In this document: positions 1 to 7,972 of the stretch, piece after piece
How the letters are laid out: each line of letters opens with the position of its first letter
Position numbering within the stretch: position 1 is the stretch's first letter
Origin: Tidjanibacter sp.
Lineage (GTDB): Bacteria > Bacteroidota > Bacteroidia > Bacteroidales > Rikenellaceae
DNA length: 34,637 nt
Assembly: GCA_017521965.1 (NCBI GenBank)
Contig: JAFXAY010000059.1
Span: 1 to 34,637 of the forward strand
Direction: 5' to 3'
Notes under the pieces: generated by a model
The model's input: the letters and a program-made list of their open reading frames with translations, nothing else
Told to the model about the DNA's origin: nothing
Databases searched by the model: none
Translations under genes and position numbers: made by a program

Positions 1-35
1 CATTTCGTCGGTCGTTTTATTATGCAGAGTAATCG

Positions 36-2192
36 CTACAAATTCTCTTTGCACCAATCCACCATATACTTACGGATATGGGTAGTGCCACCGGGTACCA
101 TCGAGTGGTTGGCGTCGGGGTAGATCATCACATCTAACTGCTTGCCGGCGCGCACAAAGCGGTCGAGCATATTGTAGGTGTTCTGGATATGTACATTGTC
201 GTCGCCCGTTCCGTGCATCAGCAGCAGGTTACCTTTCAGGCGGTCGGCATAGCCGATGGGCGAAGGCTCGTCGTAGCCCTCGGCATTGGTCTGAGGCAGA
301 CCATTTACTCGCTCGGTATAGACCGAATCGTAGTAGCGCCACGAGGTTACAGGAGCAACCGAAATAGCGCTCTTAAAGACATCTGCACCCTTCAAGATGC
401 AGTTCAGAGCCATAAAACCACCATAACTCCAACCATAGATGCCGATACGCTCGCCATCTACATAGGGGAGCGATGCAAAGTACTTAGCAGCCGAAATCTG
501 GTCTTCGGTCTCCAAACGACCCATAATACCGTAGGAGAGTTTCTTGAACTCCTCGCCACGATAGCCTGTGCCACGCGGGTCAACACACGCCACGATGTAG
601 CCCTCCTGCACAAGTGCATCTTCCCAATCGACAAACCAACTATCGGTCACCTCCTGTGAGCCCGGGCCGCTATATTGGGTCATCAGCACGGGGTACTTCT
701 TGGTGGGGTCGAAGTCGGCAGGGCGGGTCATATAACCATTAAGAGTGTAACCCTCCGGTGTGGTAAACGTGAAAAATTCCTTTATGGGCATATCGATTGA
801 GGCGATATACTCTTTGAGTGCTGCATTGTCCTCCAATACTCTCACGGGAGTACCGTCGCCCTTGTGAAGGGTAACTACGGTGGGGGTGGAGAGATTGGTG
901 TAGTAGGAGATGTAGTACTTGCAGCCCGCCGATGCGCTCACTCGCCAAGTACCCTCATCGGTCGAAAGACGCTTTTTGTTCTTACCGTTGATACCGATGC
1001 GGTAGAAGTCGCGCTGCAAGGGGGAACGCTCGGTGGAGATGTACCAGATGTTCTTGTTGTCCATCGCCACTACGCTTGTCACCTCCCACTCGCCGCTGGT
1101 GATGGGGTTGAGCAGACCCTTCTCGGTGTGGTAGAGGTAGAGGTGCATCCAGCCTGTGGCGGTCTCGTTGCGTACGATGAAACGCTTGTCGTCGAGGAAG
1201 GTGATGGTCGAGGCGGAGATAGCGTCGATATACTTGGGCGACTGCTCCTCGTAGATGGTACGCTGACTACCATCGGCCTCGTTGAGCACTATCTCCAAGT
1301 GGTTTTGCAGACGGTTTATGCGGAAGAAGTAGAGTTTGCCATCGGGTGTCCAATCGAAGAAAGGTACATATTGGTCCAGCTCAGGACCTACATCTACCTG
1401 CTTGCGTGAGCCACTCTTAGTGTCATATACCCAGAGAGTTACAAACGAGTTCTGCTCTCCTGCCTTGGGATATTTGTAGGAGTAGATGGAGGTGTAGTTC
1501 GAATTGGGGTCTGCGGTGTTGAATTGGGTGAAGGGGAACTCCTTGACGTGGCTCTCGTCGGTGCGCAACCAAGCCAGACGCTCGCCATCGGGCGACCAGC
1601 AGAGGGTGCGGTCGATAGCCCACTCCTCCTCATATACCCAGTCGGGTACACCGTTGATGATGTGGTTCCACTTGCCATCGGTGGTGACTGCGGTGCGGCT
1701 GCCATCGACAAGGGAGTAGATATAGACGTTGTTGTCCTTGACATAGGCCACCTTGTCGCCCGAGGGGGCGAGTACCGCCATACGCAACTCGTCGCCAATG
1801 ATATCCACCTTGCCCGTGGCGCGGCTATACACCGCATACGACGAGAAGGCCGAGCGACGATAGAGTGCGCGCGAGTTGTAGGTGAACATTATCTGACTCT
1901 CGTCGCCACTGAATTGGTAGGAGCGCGGAGTGGTGGGAAGCCCGAGGGTACGGGTGTCGAGCAGTGTATCTACGGGGTTGCCTGTGGCGTAGTCGTAGCG
2001 TATGATAGCCCCCGAACGATAGACGGTGTAGTGCTCACCATCGTTCATCGAGCGCAGAGAGCTGACACTGCGTGCCGAGAACTTACCGCGTGCGATATCG
2101 TCGTATGTGAATTTGCCCTGTGCGTGGGTGGTGGCTATTGTCGCCGCTGCCACAAAGCACAGAGTGGTCAATGTGTGGAAAAATCTCTTCAT
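36..2192 (-). CDS. Secreted dipeptidyl peptidase IV (S9B serine peptidase)
   Basis: 718-residue protein, full length for the S9B family, with a cleavable signal peptide (residues 1-25, ending THAQ), so it acts in the periplasm or at the surface, removing N-terminal X-Pro/X-Ala dipeptides from peptides. The N-terminal half is a beta-propeller that carries the glutamate motif WVYEEE (around 186-190), which binds the substrate N-terminus in DPP4 enzymes. The C-terminal alpha/beta hydrolase domain has the nucleophile in GWSYGG (S589), the aspartate in GTGDDN (D664) and the histidine in DANHS (H696); the D-H spacing of 32 matches human DPP4. It lies 21 bp after nadC on the same strand with no promoter seen between, so probably co-transcribed. 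All key residues are present. Function is inferred from family and motifs. Confidence 0.95.
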   Translation of the reverse strand: MKRFFHTLTTLCFVAAATIATTHAQGKFTYDDIARGKFSARSVSSLRSMNDGEHYTVYRSGAIIRYDYATGNPVDTLLDTRTLGLPTTPRSYQFSGDESQIMFTYNSRALYRRSAFSSYAVYSRATGKVDIIGDELRMAVLAPSGDKVAYVKDNNVYIYSLVDGSRTAVTTDGKWNHIINGVPDWVYEEEWAIDRTLCWSPDGERLAWLRTDESHVKEFPFTQFNTADPNSNYTSIYSYKYPKAGEQNSFVTLWVYDTKSGSRKQVDVGPELDQYVPFFDWTPDGKLYFFRINRLQNHLEIVLNEADGSQRTIYEEQSPKYIDAISASTITFLDDKRFIVRNETATGWMHLYLYHTEKGLLNPITSGEWEVTSVVAMDNKNIWYISTERSPLQRDFYRIGINGKNKKRLSTDEGTWRVSASAGCKYYISYYTNLSTPTVVTLHKGDGTPVRVLEDNAALKEYIASIDMPIKEFFTFTTPEGYTLNGYMTRPADFDPTKKYPVLMTQYSGPGSQEVTDSWFVDWEDALVQEGYIVACVDPRGTGYRGEEFKKLSYGIMGRLETEDQISAAKYFASLPYVDGERIGIYGWSYGGFMALNCILKGADVFKSAISVAPVTSWRYYDSVYTERVNGLPQTNAEGYDEPSPIGYADRLKGNLLLMHGTGDDNVHIQNTYNMLDRFVRAGKQLDVMIYPDANHSMVPGGTTHIRKYMVDWCKENL

Positions 2193-2213
2193 AGTTGGGT
2201 CTGTTTATGTGGA

Positions 2214-3068
2214 TTATTTACAGGCTTTGAGGCTCATATCGAGCGAGCGAATCTGGTGGGTGAGAGCACCTACCGAAATTACGTCAACACCACACTCGGC
2301 GTAGGAGCGTATGGTTTCGAGGGTGATACCGCCCGACGACTCTGTCTCGCACTTGCCGGCCACCAACTTCACCGCCTCGCGAGTCTGCTCTACGGAGAAG
2401 TTGTCGAACATAATGCGCTGTATGCCATCGAGAGCGAGCACCTCCTTGACATCCTCCATTGTGCGTACCTCCACCTCGATAGGGATATTCTTACCCTTGG
2501 CTGCCAGATAACTCTTCACTGCTGCCACTGCGGGGGTGATGCCACCTGCAAAGTCGATGTGGTTGTCCTTCATCAACACCATATCGTAGAGGCCCATACG
2601 GTGGTTGTCGCCACCGCCATAGAGTACCGCCATCTTCTCCAATACGCGCATACCGGGGGTCGTCTTACGGGTGTCGAGCACTCGACAGCCTGTACCCTCG
2701 ACCTCCTTCACATAGACAGCAGTCTGGGTAGCCACGCCACTCATACGCTGCATAATGTTGAGCACAATGCGCTCCGATTGGAGCAGGGTAGTGGTGCGAC
2801 CCTCCACGTAGAAGGCCACGTCGCCCACCTTCACGTGGTCGCCATCGTTGAGTATCTGCTCAAATTTCACCTCGGGGTCCAGACGGTTGAAGACCATCTT
2901 TGCCACCTCGATACCTGCAATGATACCATCTTGCTTTACGAGCAGGCGCATACGACCGTGATGGTCGGCGGGTATTGTCGAGAGCGAGGTGTGGTCGCCA
3001 TCGCCTATATCCTCGCGAATGGCGAGTTCGATAAGTTCCTCCACAAAGGGGATATATTCTGCTTTCAT
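2214..3068 (-). CDS. nadC: Nicotinate-nucleotide pyrophosphorylase (carboxylating), quinolinate phosphoribosyltransferase
   Basis: 284-residue cytoplasmic enzyme of de novo NAD synthesis, converting quinolinate and PRPP to nicotinate mononucleotide. Recognisable family signatures are the N-terminal REDIGDGDHTS, the central LDTRKTTPG and the GGGDNHRMGLYDMVLMKDNH stretch that lines the quinolinate/PRPP site; the C-terminal half is the usual alpha/beta barrel (VEVRTMEDV, IMFDNFS, SSGGITLETI, VDVISVGALTH). I chose the ATG at 3068: an in-frame ATG at 3104 sits immediately next to the predicted -7 box (3106-3113), so a transcript would start too late to use it. It is the first gene of a probable two-gene unit with the downstream DPP IV. 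No nadA or nadB is in the window. Confidence 0.95.
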   Translation of the reverse strand: MKAEYIPFVEELIELAIREDIGDGDHTSLSTIPADHHGRMRLLVKQDGIIAGIEVAKMVFNRLDPEVKFEQILNDGDHVKVGDVAFYVEGRTTTLLQSERIVLNIMQRMSGVATQTAVYVKEVEGTGCRVLDTRKTTPGMRVLEKMAVLYGGGDNHRMGLYDMVLMKDNHIDFAGGITPAVAAVKSYLAAKGKNIPIEVEVRTMEDVKEVLALDGIQRIMFDNFSVEQTREAVKLVAGKCETESSGGITLETIRSYAECGVDVISVGALTHQIRSLDMSLKACK

Positions 3069-3105
3069 AGTTTGAAGTTTTTTGAAATCGATTTTTATCA
3101 ACATA

Positions 3106-3113
3106 CAAAGATA
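3106..3113 (-). promoter_or_regulatory. -7 box for nadC-DPP IV
   Basis: Reads TATCTTTG on the minus strand, an exact match to the Bacteroidetes -7 consensus TAnnTTTG. Predicted transcription start is near 3099, giving a leader of about 30 nt to the nadC ATG at 3068. No clear -33 TTG is visible. Confidence 0.55.
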
Positions 3114-3141
3114 ATGATTTTTTTTATACTGGAAATTTTTC

Positions 3142-3149
3142 TACCTTTG
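3142..3149 (+). promoter_or_regulatory. -7 box for the structured intergenic transcript
   Basis: TACCTTTG matches TAnnTTTG. Predicted start is near 3156, exactly where a run of hairpins begins (3157 onward). It faces away from the nadC promoter. Confidence 0.45.
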
Positions 3150-3155
3150 TGTGTA

Positions 3156-3450
3156 GAATTGTGGAATACACAATTTGTAAGATGGCATTTAGGCTATTGT
3201 TTTGTTGACAAAACGACCAAATTTTTTCCAACAGACAAACAATAGGCACGCTAAATGCCCGCGCTGTGTTGCGTGGGTATGTGCTTTGTCTGTATGGTGC
3301 TTGGTCGTACCTGTCAATAAGAGCATTGCCCACGCTTCTCTTTTACCAAGAGTTAGACGATTGCTCTCTTACAGAACTGATTGTTTAACTAAAATTTCAA
3401 TGACTATGAAGAATTAGATTAGGTGATAATGATAGTCCTTTACTATCAGG
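3156..3450 (+). ncRNA. Candidate structured non-coding RNA (unrecognised)
   Basis: No convincing protein is encoded between nadC and the M16 peptidase gene, but the segment downstream of the 3142 promoter is full of strong inverted repeats. Hairpin 1: 3157-3163 pairs with 3169-3175 (7 bp, 5-nt loop). Hairpin 2: 3184-3192 with 3251-3259 (9 bp), continued by 3194-3202 with 3237-3245 (9 bp) and 3203-3207 with 3229-3233 (5 bp), giving a 23-bp stem with two bulges on the 3' side. Hairpin 3: 3271-3277 with 3329-3335 (7 bp), then 3281-3284 with its partner. Hairpin 4: 3338-3342 with 3348-3352. A last perfect hairpin, 3430-3436 with 3442-3448, may mark the 3' end. I do not recognise it as tmRNA, RNase P RNA or SRP RNA. 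It could be a trans-acting small RNA or a long leader of the downstream peptidase. The end coordinate is a guess. Confidence 0.45.
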
Positions 3451-3528
3451 TTAGGTATTTATGCTCATTTATTATATTAAGAAATGGTAAAAAATGGGTG
3501 TAGAGTGATACAGCGAACGATTTTTTAT

Positions 3529-3572
3529 TAATTTTGTAGTTTGTAGAGTGGGTGTTGCGTCTAATTAATTAG
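3529..3572 (+). promoter_or_regulatory. Promoter and palindrome upstream of the M16 peptidase gene
   Basis: TAATTTTG at 3529-3536 fits TAnnTTTG; the predicted start is near 3543, about 90 nt before the ATG. The 5' leader contains a perfect 12-bp palindrome, CTAATTAATTAG, at 3561-3572, a possible operator. The palindrome is seen in the sequence; its role is inference. Confidence 0.4.
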
Positions 3573-3633
3573 GTAACATTGCGCTAATGCCTACCCGCGA
3601 AAATGAAACAAAAACCTTTAATTTAATAGTATT

Positions 3634-6447
3634 ATGATGAAATTTAGAAAATTGCTTGTGGCTCTGCTTGCTACTCTGTCGCTTGGCAGCCTTGCAGCGC
3701 AGGATATGATGCAGCCTCTGCCACAAGATCCCGAACTGCGTAAAGGTGTACTTCCCAACGGTCTCACCTATTACATCCGTCACAACAGCAAGCCCGCAAA
3801 TCAGGGCGAGTTCTACATCTTCGACCGCGTAGGTGCTATCCAGGAGGAGGACTCTCAGGTGGGTCTGGCTCACTTCTTGGAGCATATGGCATTCAACGGT
3901 ACCAAGAACTTCCCCGGTAAGGGTATTATCAACTACTTGGAGTCGATTGGCGTTAAGTTTGGCGCTAACCTCAATGCAGGTACAGGCGTGGAGCAGACTC
4001 AGTATATGATGTCGGCAGTGCCCCTCAACCGCGAGAGCATCATCGACTCCGTACTGCTCATCCTCCACGATTGGGCATACTTCATAACCCTCGACGGTGA
4101 GGAGATCGACAACGAGCGCGGCGTAATCCTCGAAGAGTTGCGCACCCGCAACGACGCATCGTGGCGTCTGCGCGAGAAGGCCTTCCCCTATCTCTATGGC
4201 GACACCAAGTATGCTCGTCGCAACATCATCGGTACCGAGGAGAACCTGAAAACCTTCTCGCACCAGGAGCTGCGCGACTTCTACCACCGTTGGTACAACA
4301 CCACCAACCAGTGTCTGGTTATCGTTGGTGACTTCGACGTAGATATGATGGAGCAGAAGGTTAAGACCATTATGGCCGACATCCCCGCAGTGGAGAATCC
4401 CGAGCCTATCGAGTATATCCCTATCCCCGGCAACGAGGAGTTGGTAGTGGGTGCTATCGGTGACCCCGAGCTGACCCAATCGACCGTTGAGATTATCATC
4501 AAGCGTGATGCTCTTCCCGCCGAGATGAACAACACCATCATCTACGAGACTTACAACTTGCTCGATGCTCTGTTCAGCCAGATGGCTAACGAGCGCTTGC
4601 AGGATATCTCTATGCAGCCCGATGCTCCTTTCTTGGCAGCTCAGGTTGCCGGTGGTGCTATCACCCGCACTTGCGAGATTACCGAGTTCCTGGCTGTTCC
4701 CCGCGAGGGCGAGGCTCTCAAATCGTTGGAGGCTCTCTACACCGAGATGGAGCGTATCCGTCGCTTTGGCTTCACTCAGGGTGAGTTGGACCGTGCTGTG
4801 AACAATCTGATGAGCAGTATGCAGACTCAGTACAACAACCGTAACGACCGTATGAGCAGCTCGTTCATCAGCCGCTACACCAGCAACTTCCAGAACAATA
4901 CCCCTCTCTATGATGCTGAGACCGAGTGGCAGCTCGATAGTATGATTTTGAGCAGCGTAGATCTGATGACCGTCAACCAGTTCGTACAGCAGATGCGCAT
5001 CACCCCCATCAACCAGACCGTTCTTATCTCGCAGCCCGAGAAGGAGAGCCTGCCCTATCCTACCAACGAGGAGATTAAGGCAGTGGTTGCCAAGGTTATG
5101 GCAAGCGAGATTGAGGGTAACGCCGACGAGGGCGAGAAGAAGCCTCTGATTTCCGAGGGTACCGTGCTGAACGGTTCGAAGGTGGTTAGCGAGAGCACCG
5201 ATGCTATGGGCAACACCGTTTGGACACTTGCCAATGGTATCAAGGTGGTTATCCGCTCGACCGACTTCCGCGCCGACGAGATTCAGGGCTCGATTATGTC
5301 GCTCGGTGGCCGCAGCGTGCTGGCCGACGACGAGATGACCGTTGGCTCGATGTATCCCTCGCTGGCTACTTTGCAGGGTGTGGGTGAGTTCTCCTATACC
5401 GACTTCTTGAAACAACTTTCAGGTAGCACTATCAATGCATCTCTCACCGTAAATACTTTCAGCAACGGTATGAGCCTTTCGGCTGCTCCCCGCGACGTGG
5501 AGACTATGTTGCAGGTTATGTACCTGATGCTCACCACTCAGCCCTACGACGAGGGTATGTTCAATATGTTCAAGACTCAGATGCTCGAGCAGTACCGCAA
5601 CATCGAGTCCGATCCTTCGTTTGAGTTGCAGAAGCAGATTTCGGCTACTCTCTATAACAATAGCCCCCGTCGCGCACAGATGACTGCTGCCGACATCGAG
5701 GCTATCACTCTCGACCAGTTCAAGAGCGTACACGACAAACTCTTCACCAACCCCGACGACTTTACCTATATGTTTGTAGGTAACATCGACAAGGAGAGCT
5801 TCAAGCCTCTGGTTGAGAAGTACATCGGCTCGCTGCCCACCAACAGTAGCAAGCTCACCTTCGTTGACGAGGGCGTGCGCATCGCTACCGAGAGCACCGA
5901 GAACCGCTTTGCAGTGACTATGGCTCAGCCTAAGACCACCATCTACTACGTGTTGACCGGTAACCTCGACAAGAACGACCTGAAAACTCAGCTTGCCTTC
6001 TCGGCATTCGACCAGGTGCTCGATATCCGCTACACCAAGAGTATCCGCGAGGAGAAGGGTGGTACCTATGGCGTTAGCTCGCAGACTCAGCTCACCTACA
6101 AGCCTACCGCTCAGTATGCTCTGATGATTACCTTCGATACCAACCCCGAGATGGCCGACGAGTTGCGTGATATGCTGATTCCCGAGATTGAGCGCATCGC
6201 TACCGACGGTCCTACCGACGAGGAGATGAACAAGATTAAGGAGTATATGACCAAGCAGCACGCTGCCGACTTGAAGAACAATGGCAATTGGCTCAGCTGG
6301 ATCGAGATTTGGTACACCCACGGTATCGACGAGATGACCGGCTACCAGGAGATTGTTGACTCCCTCTCGGCCAACGATATCAAGGCTGTTGCAGCCCGCA
6401 TCTTGAAGGATAATAATGTGCTTAAAATTATTATGGACCCAAAGTAA
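3634..6447 (+). CDS. Secreted M16 family zinc metallopeptidase (pitrilysin/insulinase type)
   Basis: 937 residues, with a signal peptide (about 1-23, ending LAAQ). The first M16 domain carries the inverted zinc motif HxxEH as H80-FL-E83-H84, with the third ligand E161 in NERG at the expected spacing, so it should be catalytic. The C-terminal half (about 520-937) is the second, inactive M16 domain; it contains the characteristic R/Y region near the end (ReeKGGTYGVSS) that shapes the active-site chamber. This is the single-chain, two-domain form common in Bacteroidetes, predicted to degrade peptides in the periplasm. Two consecutive ATGs (3634 and 3637) are possible starts. It is a single-gene unit followed by a strong terminator at 6578-6610. 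Substrate unknown. Confidence 0.93.
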   Translation: MMKFRKLLVALLATLSLGSLAAQDMMQPLPQDPELRKGVLPNGLTYYIRHNSKPANQGEFYIFDRVGAIQEEDSQVGLAHFLEHMAFNGTKNFPGKGIINYLESIGVKFGANLNAGTGVEQTQYMMSAVPLNRESIIDSVLLILHDWAYFITLDGEEIDNERGVILEELRTRNDASWRLREKAFPYLYGDTKYARRNIIGTEENLKTFSHQELRDFYHRWYNTTNQCLVIVGDFDVDMMEQKVKTIMADIPAVENPEPIEYIPIPGNEELVVGAIGDPELTQSTVEIIIKRDALPAEMNNTIIYETYNLLDALFSQMANERLQDISMQPDAPFLAAQVAGGAITRTCEITEFLAVPREGEALKSLEALYTEMERIRRFGFTQGELDRAVNNLMSSMQTQYNNRNDRMSSSFISRYTSNFQNNTPLYDAETEWQLDSMILSSVDLMTVNQFVQQMRITPINQTVLISQPEKESLPYPTNEEIKAVVAKVMASEIEGNADEGEKKPLISEGTVLNGSKVVSESTDAMGNTVWTLANGIKVVIRSTDFRADEIQGSIMSLGGRSVLADDEMTVGSMYPSLATLQGVGEFSYTDFLKQLSGSTINASLTVNTFSNGMSLSAAPRDVETMLQVMYLMLTTQPYDEGMFNMFKTQMLEQYRNIESDPSFELQKQISATLYNNSPRRAQMTAADIEAITLDQFKSVHDKLFTNPDDFTYMFVGNIDKESFKPLVEKYIGSLPTNSSKLTFVDEGVRIATESTENRFAVTMAQPKTTIYYVLTGNLDKNDLKTQLAFSAFDQVLDIRYTKSIREEKGGTYGVSSQTQLTYKPTAQYALMITFDTNPEMADELRDMLIPEIERIATDGPTDEEMNKIKEYMTKQHAADLKNNGNWLSWIEIWYTHGIDEMTGYQEIVDSLSANDIKAVAARILKDNNVLKIIMDPK

Positions 6448-6570
6448 AAAAGCCATCTGATTGGTAAATTTTGCACTTCCCTTGCGAGGCTGCTCCTCAC
6501 ATACGTTTAGTATGCTGCGGGCAGCCTCGCTTCGCGAAGCCCAAAATTTCCTCAATCATATGACTTTTTT
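6446..6570. repeat. Long imperfect inverted repeat (about 125 bp) after the M16 gene
   Basis: Outer arms 6446-6473 and 6542-6570 are near-perfect complements (about 28 nt, few mismatches), beginning with A6 and ending with T6. Inner arms 6484-6493 and 6521-6530 pair perfectly over 10 bp, and the tip CATAC/GTATG (6500-6504, 6510-6514) closes a 5-nt loop. A small TTCGCGAA palindrome lies at 6531-6538. It starts at the stop codon. It could be a REP/MITE-like element or a very large terminator. Confidence 0.6.
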
Positions 6571-6577
6571 GTAAAAA

Positions 6578-6610
6578 TGAGAGCAATTCGATATTGCTCT
6601 CATTTTTTTT
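6578..6610 (+). terminator. Intrinsic terminator of the M16 peptidase gene
   Basis: A perfect 10-bp stem (6578-6586 region paired with 6594-6603), a 7-nt loop and eight T residues after the stem. Confidence 0.85.
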
Positions 6611-6611
6611 A

Positions 6612-6745
6612 TAGGGAATTTAGGGAATTTAAGGAGTTTAGGGAATTTAGGGAACTTAGTGATAATCTTTAAATTCCTTAACACTCCCTAACACTCCCTA
6701 ATCTCCCTAACATTTTGAATTTTGAATTCTGCATTTTGCATTCTT
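6612..6745. repeat. Degenerate GGGAATTTA-type repeat cluster
   Basis: 6612-6660 holds successive roughly 9-10 nt units of the form TAGGGAATTT; 6668-6715 holds the complementary form (CTCCCTAACA units), so the two halves could pair. It ends in an AATTTTGAATT-type run (6715-6745). The same modules, in the opposite order, recur at 11270-11380. No coding potential seen. Confidence 0.55.
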
Positions 6746-6777
6746 GAAACTCTCTTCCTTTTCTCGGACATTTTTCC

Positions 6778-6785
6778 TATATTTG
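6778..6785 (+). promoter_or_regulatory. -7 box for the LOG-family gene
   Basis: TATATTTG, an exact TAnnTTTG match, 25 bp upstream of the chosen ATG. It lies inside the TTG-initiated extension of the reading frame that starts at 6744, which argues for the ATG at 6810. Confidence 0.5.
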
Positions 6786-6809
6786 TCCAAGAACAAAACC
6801 AAACTTACT

Positions 6810-7919
6810 ATGAAGACCGTACATCAGCAGGTAGATTCCGTTGCGGAGTTGCTCTCTCTGCTCAGGCAGGGTGGGGTGTTGCGTGGTTATGCCTTTTGTG
6901 GGTTAGATTTCCCCGACGAGGCTGTGGAGTGTCGTTTCGAGCGTTGCCTCTTTATGGGGTGTCGCCTCTCGCCATTTCATCACTTTGCGATGGGCGAGGA
7001 GTGCTATGTCTTCCCCTCGCTCCCCAAGCCCTACCACACCTTCCTCGCGCACCTCTACACCCCCGAGGAGCTCTACGACCGCTACGACCCTGCCTCTCCC
7101 GAGAGCTTCGACGAGTGCTACGATACGCGTGTCTATCGCCACTACATCTCTACCGGCAAGGAGCCGGACTCGGTGGGCGAGCACCTCGCGCGCTCTATGC
7201 ACGACCACTCTGTGAGTGTCGCGCTGCACGATATGCTCGACCGCTACCCCGAGCGGGGTGTTGTGGCGGTGATGGGCGGCCACTCGCTGGCCCGTACCGA
7301 TGCTACCTACCGTAGCGTGGCCCTTATCAGCAAGAGGCTCACCGAGGCGGGACTGCTCGTCTGCACGGGCGGCGGCCCGGGCGCTATGGAGGCTGCCCAC
7401 CTCGGGGCGTGGCTTGCGGGTCGCGCCGATAGCGTGGTCGATGAGGCGTTGGAGGCCTTGTCGGTGGCTCCCACCTATAAGGATAGCGCGTGGCTCAGCT
7501 CGGCGTGGGCGGTGCGCGAACGCTGGCCGCGTGGCGAGGAGTGGTCGAGCGTGGGTATCCCCACCTGGTTCTATGGCCACGAGCCTGCCACACCCTTCGC
7601 CAGCCACGTGGCTAAGTATTTCGATAACTCTATCCGCGAAGATGGCCTGCTGGCTATCGCTAAGGGCGGCGTTATCTACTCGCCCGGCAGCGCGGGCACT
7701 ATGCAGGAGATCTTCCAGGATGCCGCGCAGAACCACTACGCCACCTTCGGCCCCTCTGCCCCTATGGTCTTCCTCGGCACGGACTATTGGAGCCGCGAGG
7801 TCCCCATCTACCCCCTCCTCGCCGACCTCCTCTCGCGCGGCAAATACAAAGACCTCCGCCTCACCCTCAGCGACTCCCCCGACGAAATCGTCGCCACCTT
7901 CCTCGCCAACCTCGGATAA
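6810..7919 (+). CDS. LOG family protein (Rossmann-fold nucleotide phosphate-binding; possible nucleotide nucleosidase)
   Basis: 369-residue cytoplasmic protein. The LOG/lysine-decarboxylase-like signatures are GGGPGAMEA (around 190) and PGSAGTMQE (around 297), the second being the PGGxGTxxE motif with one Gly replaced by Ser. In this family these residues bind the nucleotide phosphate and place the catalytic Glu; characterised members cleave nucleoside monophosphates to base and ribose-5-phosphate. An N-terminal part of about 110 residues precedes the Rossmann core, so it is longer than the small plant LOG type and closer in size to the PpnN/YgdH-like group. The ATG at 6810 was chosen over an upstream TTG because of the -7 box between them. 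GC content rises strongly toward the 3' end. Convergent with the beta-glucuronidase gene. Substrate not deducible. Confidence 0.85.
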   Translation: MKTVHQQVDSVAELLSLLRQGGVLRGYAFCGLDFPDEAVECRFERCLFMGCRLSPFHHFAMGEECYVFPSLPKPYHTFLAHLYTPEELYDRYDPASPESFDECYDTRVYRHYISTGKEPDSVGEHLARSMHDHSVSVALHDMLDRYPERGVVAVMGGHSLARTDATYRSVALISKRLTEAGLLVCTGGGPGAMEAAHLGAWLAGRADSVVDEALEALSVAPTYKDSAWLSSAWAVRERWPRGEEWSSVGIPTWFYGHEPATPFASHVAKYFDNSIREDGLLAIAKGGVIYSPGSAGTMQEIFQDAAQNHYATFGPSAPMVFLGTDYWSREVPIYPLLADLLSRGKYKDLRLTLSDSPDEIVATFLANLG

Positions 7920-7925
7920 AACAAA

Positions 7926-7951
7926 GAGCCTCGACTTTCGGGTCGAGGCTC
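7926..7951. terminator. Bidirectional terminator between convergent genes
   Basis: A perfect 10-bp stem, 7926-7935 with 7942-7951, and a 6-nt loop, flanked by A-rich and T-rich runs, between the stop codons at 7919 (plus) and 7973 (minus). Confidence 0.8.
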
Positions 7952-7972
7952 AATTATTATAAATAAGTTGGT

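Noticed and set aside
1524..3245. 573-codon open frame on the plus strand across nadC and the 5' end of DPP IV
   Set aside because: Antisense shadow of two clear genes; Cys/His-rich, no recognisable domain and mixes both genes.
3202..3417. 71-codon TTG-initiated frame
   Set aside because: It lies entirely within the hairpin region; no ATG, no family, and structure explains the sequence better.
3156..3450. 6S RNA or tmRNA identity of the structured region
   Set aside because: No single long hairpin with central bubble as in 6S, and no tRNA-like ends or tag frame as in tmRNA.
3565..6555. Two long minus-strand frames (616 and 378 codons) across the M16 gene
   Set aside because: Antisense to a gene with catalytic motifs; the composition (His, Val, Leu-rich) is that of a shadow frame.
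7602..7613. AGCCACGTGGCT palindrome, considered as a parS site
   Set aside because: Inside the LOG gene, only 12 bp and not the extended parS consensus; no second copy near parAB.
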